A stretch of 64,000 nt of DNA from G963669295 sp963669295 (lineage in GTDB: Bacteria; Bacteroidota; Bacteroidia; Flavobacteriales_D; CALLUQ01), in contig OY769938.1 of NCBI GenBank assembly GCA_963669295.1, forward strand, positions 930,001-994,000. The letters are read 5' to 3'. A program made the translations under genes and the position numbers. Positions within the stretch are counted from its first letter, which is position 1, and every line of letters begins with the position of its first letter. This document shows, piece by piece, positions 52,824 to 61,752 of the stretch. The notes beneath the pieces were generated by a model that saw nothing but the letters and a program-made list of their open reading frames with translations, ran no database searches and was not told the origin of the DNA.

Positions 52824-55217
52824 ATGTACATTAAACAAACATTAGCTTTATCCATCCTCCTCCTTTTTTCGATTACCCTTACTGCTCAAACACCTAAGCA
52901 CTCGCGTGCAAAAGTGTATGCCAATGCGTATGAATTGCACCAACTGAGCCAGGCTGGTGTATGTGTAGACCATGGCAAAGTAAAAAAAGGGGTATACCTC
53001 ATCTCCGACTTTTCGGAGCAAGAGCTACAGGTTATTCAAAACTTTGGTTTGCAACACGAAATTCTCATCGACGATGTTACCCGTTACTATGTAGAGCAAA
53101 ACCAACAACCTAACCAACGTTCGAACGAACGAGGAGGGGCAGCCTGTACCACCAGCAGTACCCCCACTTATGCCACTCCCAATAACTTTTCGTTGGGCAG
53201 CATGGGAGGGTTTTTCACCTATGCCGAGTTTATCGGACACATCGACAACATGGTGGCACAATACCCCAACCTTATTACTGCCAAACAAGCCATTAGCAGT
53301 TACACCACTACCGATGGAAAGCCTGTTTACTGGCTGCGTATTTCCGACAACCCCAATACCGATGAAGCGGAACCCGAAGTACTGTATACTGCAGTGCACC
53401 ACGCCCGTGAACCTGCTTCATTATCGCACCTTATCATGCACATGTGGTATCTGTTAGAAAACTACAGTACCGACCCGGAAATACAATATTTGGTAGACCA
53501 TACCGAGATGTATTTCATTCCAATGATTAACCCCGATGGTTATGTTTATAACGAAACCACCAACCCCAATGGCGGGGGCATGTGGCGCAAAAACAGGCGC
53601 GATAATGGCGGCAGCTTTGGAGTAGACATCAACCGTAACTATGGCTACCAATGGGGGTTCGATGACAACGGTTCATCGCCCAATCCCAATGCCGACGACT
53701 ACCGCGGTACAGCTGCCTTTTCGGAAGAAGAAACACAAGCGGTAAAGTACTTCACTGAAAACAGGGAAATTAAACTCTGCTTGAACTACCATACCTATGG
53801 CAACCTGCTCATTTATCCCTGGGGATATGGCCCCTCATTGTTTACTCCCGACTCGGCATTGTATGTAGAATATGCCAAACTGATGACCTCGGAAAACAGC
53901 TACACCTATGGTACCGGCGACCAAACGTTGGGATACACCACCAATGGCGATACCGACGATTGGATGTATGGCGAACAAATGACCAAGGACAAGATCATTT
54001 CTTTTACGCCTGAAGCAGGTGATAATAGCGATGGATTTTGGCCCAACATCAACCGCATTGAAGACATTTGCAAAGACAACATTTCGCAAGACCTGTATGC
54101 TGCCCGACTGGTGACTAAGTATGCAGTAGTGGAAGACGAGGAAGGTGGACTCATTACGCAAACCTCAGGTTATTTAAACTATAACATCACCCGCCTGGGG
54201 CTTGACGAGCCAGCCACTTATACAGTTACCTATACCCCTTATGGCGCAGGACTGGCCTCGGTTGGTAGCCCTAACAGCTACCCCGGGTTGTTGTTGCTAG
54301 AAAACAAGCAAGACTCGGTAACCTATACGCTGGATGCCAACATACAGCCTGGGCAAACATTCAGCTATATTGTATCGGTTAACAATGGGCTATACACTTT
54401 TAACGATACCATTACCAAGGTATACGGGCAAACGTCGGTGGTATTTGCCGACAATGCCAACAACGACAACAACTGGAACACCAGCGGGTCGTGGGGCGTA
54501 AGCAATAGCATTTACTACACTGCCTCAGGCTCCATTACCGATTCGCCCACCAGCGATTATTCCAACAACTCCAACACCCATTGCACGTTAAGCAATCCTG
54601 TTGACCTAACCAGTGCCGCTGCTGCTACACTAAAGTTTTGGGCACGTTGGGAAATTGAAGGAGGTTACGATTACGCACAAGTAATGGCTTCGGCCGATGG
54701 AGGTAATACCTGGACACCGCTTTGTGGCAACTATACCAAAATTGGCAACAGCGATCAGGACCTTGGCCAACCGTTGTACGATAATTTCCAAAGCGATTGG
54801 GTACTGGAAGAAGTAGACCTTTCCGACTACCTCGGCAGCACCATTCAGATTCGCTACCGTATGGTGAGCGATGCTTTTGTGCGTGAAGATGGTTTTTACT
54901 TTGACGATGTAGTGGTGGAAATGATTGATAATTCGATTGGAGTGGCAGAAAACAACAACCCGTTGGTGGTGCTACAAAACATGCCCAACCCTGCTGCCGA
55001 TTACACCTTTGTAAATTATCAAATGCCTGCTGGCACACAACATGCAGCATTGTACATTTATAACCCTGTTGGGCAATTGGTACAAACGGTGCCTGTGGCA
55101 ACCGGCAGCACCAAAACCCGTGTTAATACACAAGGGTTAAGCAATGGAGTGTATCATATTCAGTTGGTAACAGAGCAGTATCAATCTACTGCCATTCGCA
55201 TGGCAGTGGCTCATTAA
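52824..55217 (+). CDS. T9SS-exported M14 zinc carboxypeptidase
   Basis: A 797-residue secreted peptidase. It has a signal peptide (residues 1-21, TAQ), a propeptide-like region, and the M14 domain at about 125-440. Zinc ligands are HHAREP (about 192-197) and a later His in NYHTYGNLLIYPWG. The arginine site is VDINRNYGYQWG, and the catalytic Glu is in FTPEAGDNSDGFW. Beta-rich modules follow, one of them jelly-roll-like (ARWEIEGGYDYAQV), then a type A sorting domain (NMPNPAADYTFVNYQM to the final MAVAH). It would digest peptides at or outside the cell surface. The stop overlaps that of ctaA by four bases. Confidence 0.93.
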   Translation: MYIKQTLALSILLLFSITLTAQTPKHSRAKVYANAYELHQLSQAGVCVDHGKVKKGVYLISDFSEQELQVIQNFGLQHEILIDDVTRYYVEQNQQPNQRSNERGGAACTTSSTPTYATPNNFSLGSMGGFFTYAEFIGHIDNMVAQYPNLITAKQAISSYTTTDGKPVYWLRISDNPNTDEAEPEVLYTAVHHAREPASLSHLIMHMWYLLENYSTDPEIQYLVDHTEMYFIPMINPDGYVYNETTNPNGGGMWRKNRRDNGGSFGVDINRNYGYQWGFDDNGSSPNPNADDYRGTAAFSEEETQAVKYFTENREIKLCLNYHTYGNLLIYPWGYGPSLFTPDSALYVEYAKLMTSENSYTYGTGDQTLGYTTNGDTDDWMYGEQMTKDKIISFTPEAGDNSDGFWPNINRIEDICKDNISQDLYAARLVTKYAVVEDEEGGLITQTSGYLNYNITRLGLDEPATYTVTYTPYGAGLASVGSPNSYPGLLLLENKQDSVTYTLDANIQPGQTFSYIVSVNNGLYTFNDTITKVYGQTSVVFADNANNDNNWNTSGSWGVSNSIYYTASGSITDSPTSDYSNNSNTHCTLSNPVDLTSAAAATLKFWARWEIEGGYDYAQVMASADGGNTWTPLCGNYTKIGNSDQDLGQPLYDNFQSDWVLEEVDLSDYLGSTIQIRYRMVSDAFVREDGFYFDDVVVEMIDNSIGVAENNNPLVVLQNMPNPAADYTFVNYQMPAGTQHAALYIYNPVGQLVQTVPVATGSTKTRVNTQGLSNGVYHIQLVTEQYQSTAIRMAVAH

Positions 55218-56242
55218 TGCGAAGCGTATTTCAATCGGTGGTTGGCATAAAGCAAGGTAAGCAATAGTACCAATGCTCCCAGTTGATGCATTACCCCTAA
55301 AGCTACTGGCACACTGTATAACAGGGTAAGCACGCCTAGCACAAACTGTAGCAACACTACCACGAGCAACGCTGTAATGCCTTTACGTTGAGTAGGCAGC
55401 AACGTTAATTTTCGCGCTTTAAACCAAATAACTCCGATGAGCAATACCACCAGGTAAGCAATGTTACGATGCAGGAATTGCACCCCATCTTTGTGTTCTA
55501 CCAGGTTGGTCCAAAACGGATCGAGCGAAAAGGTGTTTTCAGGAATGAATGCCCCATTCATGGTGGGAAAGGTGTTGTATATCTTTCCTGCATCCAGCCC
55601 AGCCACAAAGGCCCCATAAATAATTTGAAGCACCAGTATGGCCAGGGCAAAACGTACCCATTTGCGCAAGGGTATTGTCCCGTTATGGGTTGTTTTCTGC
55701 GGGTAAATTAAACCCAGGGCCACCCAAAAGATGTAAGCACATAAGGTAAAGGCTGCCATCAGGTGAATGGCCAGCCGGTAATGGCTCACGTCGGGACGAT
55801 CTTTGAGCCCGCTCAATACCATGAACCAACCGATGCCACCCACTGCCCCACCACCGATAAGAATGATGAAGCACTTTTTTAACAGCCCATCTTTCAAGCG
55901 TCCACGCATCCAAAAAATCACAAAAGGGATGAAGAATACCAACCCCATCATACGCCCCCATAAGCGGTGCAGATATTCCCAAAAGAAAATGGACTTGAAC
56001 TCACTCAACTCCATGTTGTAATTCACCATCTGGTATTCAGGAAATTGCTTGTACTGCTCAAACGCCTCGTTCCACTCTTGCTCATTCATTGGGGGGATGG
56101 CTCCCATAATCGGATCCCATTCTACCATCGATAATCCTGAGTGGGTAAGCCGGGTAATGCCTCCGATAGCCACCATGCAAGCAATGAGAACACAGCCTGT
56201 AAGCAGCCAAATGATGATGGATCGATTTGGTTTTTTCGCCAT
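55214..56242 (-). CDS. ctaA: Heme A synthase (CtaA/Cox15)
   Basis: Oxidises the C8 methyl of heme O to a formyl group to give heme A for cytochrome aa3 oxidase. The 342-residue membrane protein has eight helices with the expected histidine motifs: GGITRLTHSGLSMVEW, YLHRLWGR, FLHRNIAYLVV and MHQLGALVLL. This is the Cox15-type length. Neither ctaB nor oxidase genes lie next to it. Confidence 0.95.
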   Translation of the reverse strand: MAKKPNRSIIIWLLTGCVLIACMVAIGGITRLTHSGLSMVEWDPIMGAIPPMNEQEWNEAFEQYKQFPEYQMVNYNMELSEFKSIFFWEYLHRLWGRMMGLVFFIPFVIFWMRGRLKDGLLKKCFIILIGGGAVGGIGWFMVLSGLKDRPDVSHYRLAIHLMAAFTLCAYIFWVALGLIYPQKTTHNGTIPLRKWVRFALAILVLQIIYGAFVAGLDAGKIYNTFPTMNGAFIPENTFSLDPFWTNLVEHKDGVQFLHRNIAYLVVLLIGVIWFKARKLTLLPTQRKGITALLVVVLLQFVLGVLTLLYSVPVALGVMHQLGALVLLLTLLYANHRLKYASH

Positions 56243-56324
56243 TGAAATGACTAAAATTTCGGTGGCAAAATTAGGAAATGTTTACGCTTTAACGTCAGGA
56301 TTATGTCATTTGTACAATAAATTT

Positions 56325-56332
56325 TATTTTTG
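56325..56332 (+). promoter_or_regulatory. Candidate -7 box before the barrel pair
   Basis: TATTTTTG, a perfect TAnnTTTG match, in the divergent interval between ctaA and the gene at 56408. The nearest TTTG upstream is only 12 bases away, so the -33 element is uncertain. Confidence 0.35.
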
Positions 56333-56407
56333 ATGAGTTAAGATAAGGTTGGCTCTCTCTATCCTCACCCATGTCAACCACATAAAGAACCTTTGAAAAA
56401 CAACTCT

Positions 56408-57073
56408 ATGAAAAAATCATTGCTTGTGGCCATGATGATGGTCGCTACCACTGTTTTTGCTCAGGAAATAGAAAAAGAAACCAATGCATCGGGTGGGGAA
56501 TTTGCCCTCGGCATACGCAGTACTTCCAGTTTATTTGGCAACGACGGTTTTGCTGGCAGCGGCTTTGGCGCCCAATTTAGGCTGCGCATTAGCGACCGAC
56601 TCAATACCGAGTGGTTTGTCGACTACATCACCACCAACATCGACGACCTGGGCAGGCGTGTAGATGGCCACATCGGCTGGTCGGTGATGTTTTATCCGCT
56701 CGATCCAACGGGCAAAACACTCACACCATACCTCTTAGCAGGGCACTGTTTTGATTACACCAAATTATCGGTGAACAACATTCCTACTTACACCGACCAT
56801 TCGGAAGAAACGGAAAAGCGATGGAGCTCAGCTGTGCAGATAGGCATTGGTACCAGTTGGCACCTCAACGATCGGTTTGATGTGTCGTTATCATCGCAAT
56901 ACATGACCCATTTGGGCAATGACATCCACTCGGAAATTCACGAAGAAGATGGAATAAAAACCCTCCACGTTGGCGAACATGATGGTGAAGAAGACCACGG
57001 CAGTGGCCTTTCGCTAGAAGGACATATCCTGGTGACACTAAGTTTGAACTTTAACATCGCAGACCTATGGTAA
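56408..57073 (+). CDS. Small outer membrane barrel protein with a His/Asp/Glu-rich loop
   Basis: A 221-residue protein of unknown function with a signal peptide (MKKSLLVAMMM to FAQ). The amphipathic strand pattern and the final FNIADLW suggest an eight-strand outer-membrane barrel. I chose the ATG at 56408; a TTG at 56393 is in frame but would break the signal peptide. A loop at about 178-206 is rich in His, Glu and Asp (HSEIHEEDG, HVGEHDGEEDHGSG), which looks able to bind divalent metal. It overlaps the next gene by seven bases. Confidence 0.7.
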   Translation: MKKSLLVAMMMVATTVFAQEIEKETNASGGEFALGIRSTSSLFGNDGFAGSGFGAQFRLRISDRLNTEWFVDYITTNIDDLGRRVDGHIGWSVMFYPLDPTGKTLTPYLLAGHCFDYTKLSVNNIPTYTDHSEETEKRWSSAVQIGIGTSWHLNDRFDVSLSSQYMTHLGNDIHSEIHEEDGIKTLHVGEHDGEEDHGSGLSLEGHILVTLSLNFNIADLW

Positions 57074-57639
57074 GAACACTCATTATTGCCCTGGGAATGC
57101 TTATGGTTATTCCAGGAATAGCACAAGAAGAAAGCAGCCGGTTTGTGCATCAAGGACTTATTCGCACACAGGCCACCATTTCGTTGGGCATGATGCGCGA
57201 CGACGCGCGCAACATGTACCTGCATGGCGACCTCGAATACTTCATGCACGAAAACGTAACGGTACGAAGCGATGCCTACTTTTACCTCGGTGCTACCAGC
57301 GACTATGAACCACTAAAACTCAACCATTCGTTGTTTGTTGGAGCCATGTATCACTTTCCTACCAACAATCGTTTTGATCCCTACGTGGGTGTGCAACCCG
57401 GCATCGCTTATGCCCAACGCATTTTGCCCTATACCGACGTGCAAGGCAACACCCTATATTCCAACACTACCTTTAATCCCTTAATATCGGGAACGGTGGG
57501 CGCCAACTATTATGGCAGCAAATGGTTTCATGTGTTTGTGAATGCCCGCATGGTGCGCGGTAAACTGTTGTCGGATGTAGCTCCAAAGCACCTCGACGAG
57601 TTCAGAATATCATTTGGTCTTGGATTTAACTTCAACTAG
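57067..57639 (+). CDS. Small outer membrane barrel protein, partner of the preceding gene
   Basis: A 190-residue protein with a signal peptide (residues 1-19, GIAQ) and a regular strand pattern closing with FGLGFNFN, as expected of an outer-membrane barrel. It is not recognised by name. The ATG lies inside the last codons of the upstream gene, so the two proteins are made together and may form a pair. Confidence 0.68.
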   Translation: MVRTLIIALGMLMVIPGIAQEESSRFVHQGLIRTQATISLGMMRDDARNMYLHGDLEYFMHENVTVRSDAYFYLGATSDYEPLKLNHSLFVGAMYHFPTNNRFDPYVGVQPGIAYAQRILPYTDVQGNTLYSNTTFNPLISGTVGANYYGSKWFHVFVNARMVRGKLLSDVAPKHLDEFRISFGLGFNFN

Positions 57640-57842
57640 GCAACTGTTGGCTTTTCAATGATACACTGGCTTTTCCCGGCTAAAAAGCGCAACTTAACTA
57701 CCGTTTACACGTTAATCAGTTAAGCATGCCTTTCAATCATTGAAACATACCGTTCAATCAATAACACGGCATGGCTTTTGATTATTCGTAACTTTATACT
57801 GCAGTGGCTGCCTTTGGCACTGCAGAGGGATGTATAATTTAA
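57640..57842. other. Intergenic stretch before the PKD protein
   Basis: About 200 bases with short echoing segments (TTCAATCATTGAAAC, then TTCAATCAATAA) but no clear hairpin with a T run and no tRNA. TAACTTTA near 57789 matches seven of eight bases of the -7 consensus. Confidence 0.4.
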
Positions 57843-60008
57843 TTGAAGACGCTACGCCATTTCATATTGCTGATGGGATGTTTGCTTGCCTTGCAAGCCG
57901 TTCGTGCCACCCACATTGTGGGAGGAGAAATTTATTATGAATGCATTGGTGGCGATGAATATGTGGTGACATTAAAACTGTACCGCGACTGTAGTCCCAA
58001 CAACAGCAATGGCACCGGGTTCGATATTAGTGCGCCCATTGGCGTATACAACTCGTCGGGCACCTTGATCAACACTTACAACCTGCCCCTACCCAACCCT
58101 ACACAAGTACCGGTAATTATCAACAACCCCTGTTTGCAATCGCCTCCCAACATTTGTGTAGAGGAAGCCATTTATACTGGAATTTTCAACCTCCCTCCCA
58201 TTGCCGGAGGATACGATTTGGTATATCAACGGTGCTGTAGAAACCCGTCGGTAGTAAACATTACCAACTCACAAGATTACGGTGCTACCTACCTTACCCA
58301 TGTACCTGGCCCCAATGAAGCCACGTGCAACAGTAGCCCCTTCTTTAGTAACTACCCACCATTGGTATTGTGCATTGGCGACAACTTTACCTTCGATCAT
58401 TCTGCTACCGATTTGGATGGCGACTCGTTGGTGTATGAATTGTGTACCCCTTACAATGGAGGATCGAGCATGAACCCTGCCCCTAACCCGCCATTGCCTC
58501 CACCCTATGGCAATGTAGCGTGGAATATGGGCTATTCGGTAGTGAATCAAATTGATGCCAACCCCGCATTGGCCATCGACCCACAAACCGGGGAGCTTAC
58601 TGCTGTGCCTTTACAACAAGGCTTGTATGTGGTAGGGGTATGCGTAAAAGAGTACCGCAATGGGGTACTGTTAAGCGAAAATAAACGCGACTTTCAATTT
58701 ACTGTTACCAATTGCCAATCGAGTATTGTAGCCTCTATACCGGCACAAGCGAGTTTTTGCGATGGACTTACCGCCAACTTTTTCAATACCAGCGTCAATG
58801 CCAACGACTACTTTTGGGATTTTGGCGACCCCAATACCGATGCTGATACGTCGCACCTGTTTAATCCATCGTATACCTATCTCGACAGTGGCACCTTTAC
58901 CGTAATGCTTATTGCTAACCCCGGATGGCCATGTGCTGATACAGCGTATACCGATTTCACAGTATATCCTGAAATAGAAGCTTATTTCAATCCGCAAGCC
59001 GGGCAATGTTTACAAGGCAATCAATTCTTGTTTGAGGGCCTTGGGCAGTACGGTGGTAATGCAGAATTTTATTGGGATTTTGGCCCTAATGCCAATCCAT
59101 CATCTTCTACAAGTCCTAACCCTGCGGTTAATTACAATAGTGAAGGCACCTACATGGTACACCTCACCATTTCGGAAAACGGATGTTCGGCCACTTACCA
59201 AGATAGCTTAACGGTATTTCCAATGCCCGAACCTTATTTCACCATACCAGCACAAACAGGATGTGTGCCTATGGAGGTTACTTTTCAAGACAGTTCGTTT
59301 GCATGGACCAACATCAGTTACGAATGGGATTTTGGTGATGGCAATACCTCTACAGAAGCTTCCCCCACCCATGTTTATCAATATGTGGGCAGCTACGATG
59401 TGAGTTTAAACATTACCACCGATTCAGGATGTGCCATTACGGTACAATACGACCTGCCCAATGCCATTGAGGTGAACCCCATTCCTACTGCAGGATTTGA
59501 TGTTACCCCCAGGCGCACCTCTATTTTTACGCCAAGAGTTAGTGTTACCAGCAGTGCCACCAATGGTGCTGTTGATGTAGAATACTTTATGGGTGATGGT
59601 CAACGCATCGACGATTGGAACTTCGAATACCTTTACCAGGATACTGGCTATCATACCATTACCCAGGTAGTATACAATCAACATGGGTGCCCCGATACCA
59701 GCCGTATTGTAGTACGTATTGACCCTGAATTTACCTTTTTTGCTCCCAACGCCTTCACCCCTGATGGCGATGGCCTCAATGATGTGTTCCACCCACAAGT
59801 GCGCGGTATTAAAACCTATGAATTGCGCATTTACGACCGCTGGGGCGGTTTAGTATTTCAAACCAACGACCAGGACCAGGCGTGGGATGGTGTGGCCAGC
59901 GGCAAAGGTGGACAGCCTGTAATAGGCATTTATGTGTACCAGGCTATTATTCGCGATGCCAACCTCAAAGATCATCACATTATTGGTAGCGTTACGCTGA
60001 TTCGATAA
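57843..60008 (+). CDS. PKD-repeat protein with T9SS type B sorting domain
   Basis: A 721-residue secreted protein starting with TTG at 57843 (MKTLRHFILLMGCLLALQAV as signal peptide). An N-terminal domain common in Bacteroidota surface proteins (THIVGGEIYYECIGGDEY, LKLYRDCS) is followed by about four PKD-like beta modules with YFWDFGDPN, FYWDFGPNA and YEWDFGDGNTSTEASPTHVY. The last 85 residues are the gliding-motility-associated C-terminal (type B) domain (APNAFTPDGDGLNDVF, YDRWGGLVF, AWDG). Type B cargo such as SprB is secreted by the T9SS and often serves as adhesin. The exact function is unknown. Confidence 0.88.
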   Translation: MKTLRHFILLMGCLLALQAVRATHIVGGEIYYECIGGDEYVVTLKLYRDCSPNNSNGTGFDISAPIGVYNSSGTLINTYNLPLPNPTQVPVIINNPCLQSPPNICVEEAIYTGIFNLPPIAGGYDLVYQRCCRNPSVVNITNSQDYGATYLTHVPGPNEATCNSSPFFSNYPPLVLCIGDNFTFDHSATDLDGDSLVYELCTPYNGGSSMNPAPNPPLPPPYGNVAWNMGYSVVNQIDANPALAIDPQTGELTAVPLQQGLYVVGVCVKEYRNGVLLSENKRDFQFTVTNCQSSIVASIPAQASFCDGLTANFFNTSVNANDYFWDFGDPNTDADTSHLFNPSYTYLDSGTFTVMLIANPGWPCADTAYTDFTVYPEIEAYFNPQAGQCLQGNQFLFEGLGQYGGNAEFYWDFGPNANPSSSTSPNPAVNYNSEGTYMVHLTISENGCSATYQDSLTVFPMPEPYFTIPAQTGCVPMEVTFQDSSFAWTNISYEWDFGDGNTSTEASPTHVYQYVGSYDVSLNITTDSGCAITVQYDLPNAIEVNPIPTAGFDVTPRRTSIFTPRVSVTSSATNGAVDVEYFMGDGQRIDDWNFEYLYQDTGYHTITQVVYNQHGCPDTSRIVVRIDPEFTFFAPNAFTPDGDGLNDVFHPQVRGIKTYELRIYDRWGGLVFQTNDQDQAWDGVASGKGGQPVIGIYVYQAIIRDANLKDHHIIGSVTLIR

Positions 60009-60162
60009 GTGAAGCAGCATACTCGGCTTCTCTATCTTTACAATTCTATTCCTGTTGGCATCATAGATAAATTCCACATCGCTCGGGTAGCGAATTTCCT
60101 GGCAGGTAAAAAAGAAGGAAGAGGAAAGAAAAGCTTTCCCTCCATAGTTTACGCCTAGTCCC

Positions 60163-60184
60163 GCCTGCCTACCGGCAGGCAGGC
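60163..60184. repeat. REP-like palindrome, copy 1
   Basis: GCCTGCCT and AGGCAGGC form a perfect 8-base stem around ACCGGC, followed by four T. This sequence type is, from my memory, repeated between genes in many Bacteroidota. Its translation gives the false peptide PAGRQAG seen in many database ORFs. It could also work as a weak terminator for the PKD gene. Confidence 0.65.
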
Positions 60185-60214
60185 TTTTCGCTATTACTCC
60201 TCCCCCTTCGGTCT

Positions 60215-60238
60215 TCCCTGTCTGCCGACAGGCAGGGA
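60215..60238. repeat. REP-like palindrome, copy 2
   Basis: TCCCTGTCTG and CAGGCAGGGA pair over ten bases (one G-U) around CCGA, 30 bases after the first palindrome and closely related to it. Confidence 0.65.
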
Positions 60239-60518
60239 TACGATCACTTTCACCTAAAGGTTCAAGCAATCACTCAGACACTACGGGGTGCGGGGTAGCC
60301 ACTCCAATCGGGTTTAGGAGGTGGAGCTTTCCCGTTGTAGTATACGTGCCAAAAGCACTTTTTGAAACACAAAGCAATCAATTACGCATTTTAACGCTTC
60401 CTCATCAACGATCGATAACAAAAAGGTAGTTGAATATTCTTTTTTGCACACTATTTCAAAGAACTAATTACTGAAAATCAATGCATTGTGTACACAGGCG
60501 CTAATTGAAACATGCCCA

Positions 60519-60650
60519 TCAATGGGTTGAGTGTGTACCAACAATGGTGTGAGTGTGTACCAACAATAGTGTGAGTGTGTACGGTCAATGGTCGGAGTGC
60601 ATACCGTCAATAGTCCGAGTGATTAAGGAAGCACTCGGAGTGCCTCCAGC
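60519..60650. repeat. Six 22-base tandem repeats
   Basis: Units begin at 60519, 60541, 60563, 60585, 60607 and 60629 with exact 22-base spacing. Units 1-3 share AATGG/AATAG, GTGTGAGTGTGTAC; units 4-6 drift to GTCGGAGTGC, GTCCGAGTGA and CTCGGAGTGC. The unit length is not a multiple of three, so no protein repeat is encoded. Confidence 0.8.
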
Positions 60651-60913
60651 AAATACGGTAGTTAATCTCTATTATTTGCTTTTTTTCAGGGAAAAACAAC
60701 CGATAAAAATTGCCCTTTTTGAAAAGACACATCTCGTAGGGCATTTTGGCATCAAATGTCAATTTTTCATCAAAATCATCCTGATTTTTCAAAACACCCA
60801 TGTCAATTTAGGGGAAAACACCTGTGTTAATTACGTATTTATACCTATTTACTTTCATGGTGGTTTTGCGGAAATTGCTAATAAACTTATTCTCAGTTAT
60901 ATACAACCTAGCC

Positions 60914-61723
60914 ATGAAAAGAACCTCCTTACTTACTTCCGCCCTATTGCTGCTTGCTTTATTGGTGCAGCAATGCAGTTCAACCAAACCGCCCGTTGTG
61001 GTAGAGAACACCACCACCACCTACCCCAACTCCGATTATGTTATCAAAGGCACCGTGGTGAAGAAAAATGCTTCTAACCTTTCTGGCATGACTTCTAGCA
61101 ATACTACAGCTATCATTAAAGTAACCGAAACCATCGAAGCCTCGCCCAACCAGGAAGGGTTTGAAGGCAAAGAAATTACCATGATGCTCAACGCACAGCA
61201 AATGGCCTCCTTACAAGAAGGTGGCGACTACGTTTTCTTTAACCAAACCACGCATTTTGGCAATACCCTGGGCGCACAAGTAAAAGCTGTTGAGCCAGGA
61301 AGCACTACGACTACCTCTATCAAAGAAAAAATAAGGTTGCAGCAACAAGCGGAGAAGAACAAGGCGCTCAAGGAAAGGCTTGGCACTGCCGACCTCGTTG
61401 TTACCGGAGCCGTGATTTCGGCAGACAGCGTTCCCGTAGCACCAATAGGAGAAACCGAACACGATCCGCAATATGTACGGTCGCGTATTAAGGTGAAGAA
61501 AGTACTCAAAGGATCGGCCGATGGCGATGTACAATTTTACTTTGCCTCCAGCGACGATGTACATTGGTATACCGCTCCTAAATTCTACTCAGGTGCTCCT
61601 GGCATTTTCTTGCTTCGCCAAAACAACGATGAAGGCCCGGTAAAAGGGCGATATACCCTCATTCATGCTGATGATTTCTTAAACAACAGTGAGCTAAAAC
61701 TTGTTAAAGCACTCCTCAAATAA
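60914..61723 (+). CDS. Lipoprotein-like protein with two related beta domains
   Basis: A 269-residue protein not recognised by name. I start it at the ATG at 60914 (MKRTSLLTSALLLLALLVQQ), a signal peptide with Cys21; the residues before that Cys (VQQC) are not a perfect lipobox. The mature part holds two copies of one pattern: VIKGTVVKKN ... IIKVTETIEA ... KEITMML at about 35-115 and LVVTGAVISAD ... RIKVKKVLKGSADGDVQFYF at about 155-235. They are linked by a charged helix. Transcribed just before the sialidase-like gene, 29 bases apart. Confidence 0.65.
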   Translation: MKRTSLLTSALLLLALLVQQCSSTKPPVVVENTTTTYPNSDYVIKGTVVKKNASNLSGMTSSNTTAIIKVTETIEASPNQEGFEGKEITMMLNAQQMASLQEGGDYVFFNQTTHFGNTLGAQVKAVEPGSTTTTSIKEKIRLQQQAEKNKALKERLGTADLVVTGAVISADSVPVAPIGETEHDPQYVRSRIKVKKVLKGSADGDVQFYFASSDDVHWYTAPKFYSGAPGIFLLRQNNDEGPVKGRYTLIHADDFLNNSELKLVKALLK

Positions 61724-61752
61724 ACTACCGCTAACCGCTAAAACCTCTTTCC

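Larger units (their letters stand above)
60009..60913. other. Long non-coding stretch with repeats
   Basis: About 900 bases with no convincing gene on either strand. It holds a pair of palindromes (60163-60238) and six 22-base tandem repeats (60519-60650). The stretch 60240-60518 and the last 260 bases, which are AT-rich, show nothing I can name. Reading frames across it are short and unlike proteins. Confidence 0.7.

Noticed and set aside
59850..60269. Minus-strand ORF of 139 codons with PACRQTG and PAGRQAG
   Set aside because: These peptides are translations of the palindromic repeats; the ORF also runs antisense into the sorting domain of the PKD protein.
60519..60650. CRISPR array
   Set aside because: The repeats are directly adjacent with no spacers, and no cas genes are present.
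60553..61077. ORF of 174 codons overlapping the lipoprotein-like gene
   Set aside because: It crosses the tandem repeats, has no protein-like composition and its end lies in another frame of the better-supported gene at 60914.
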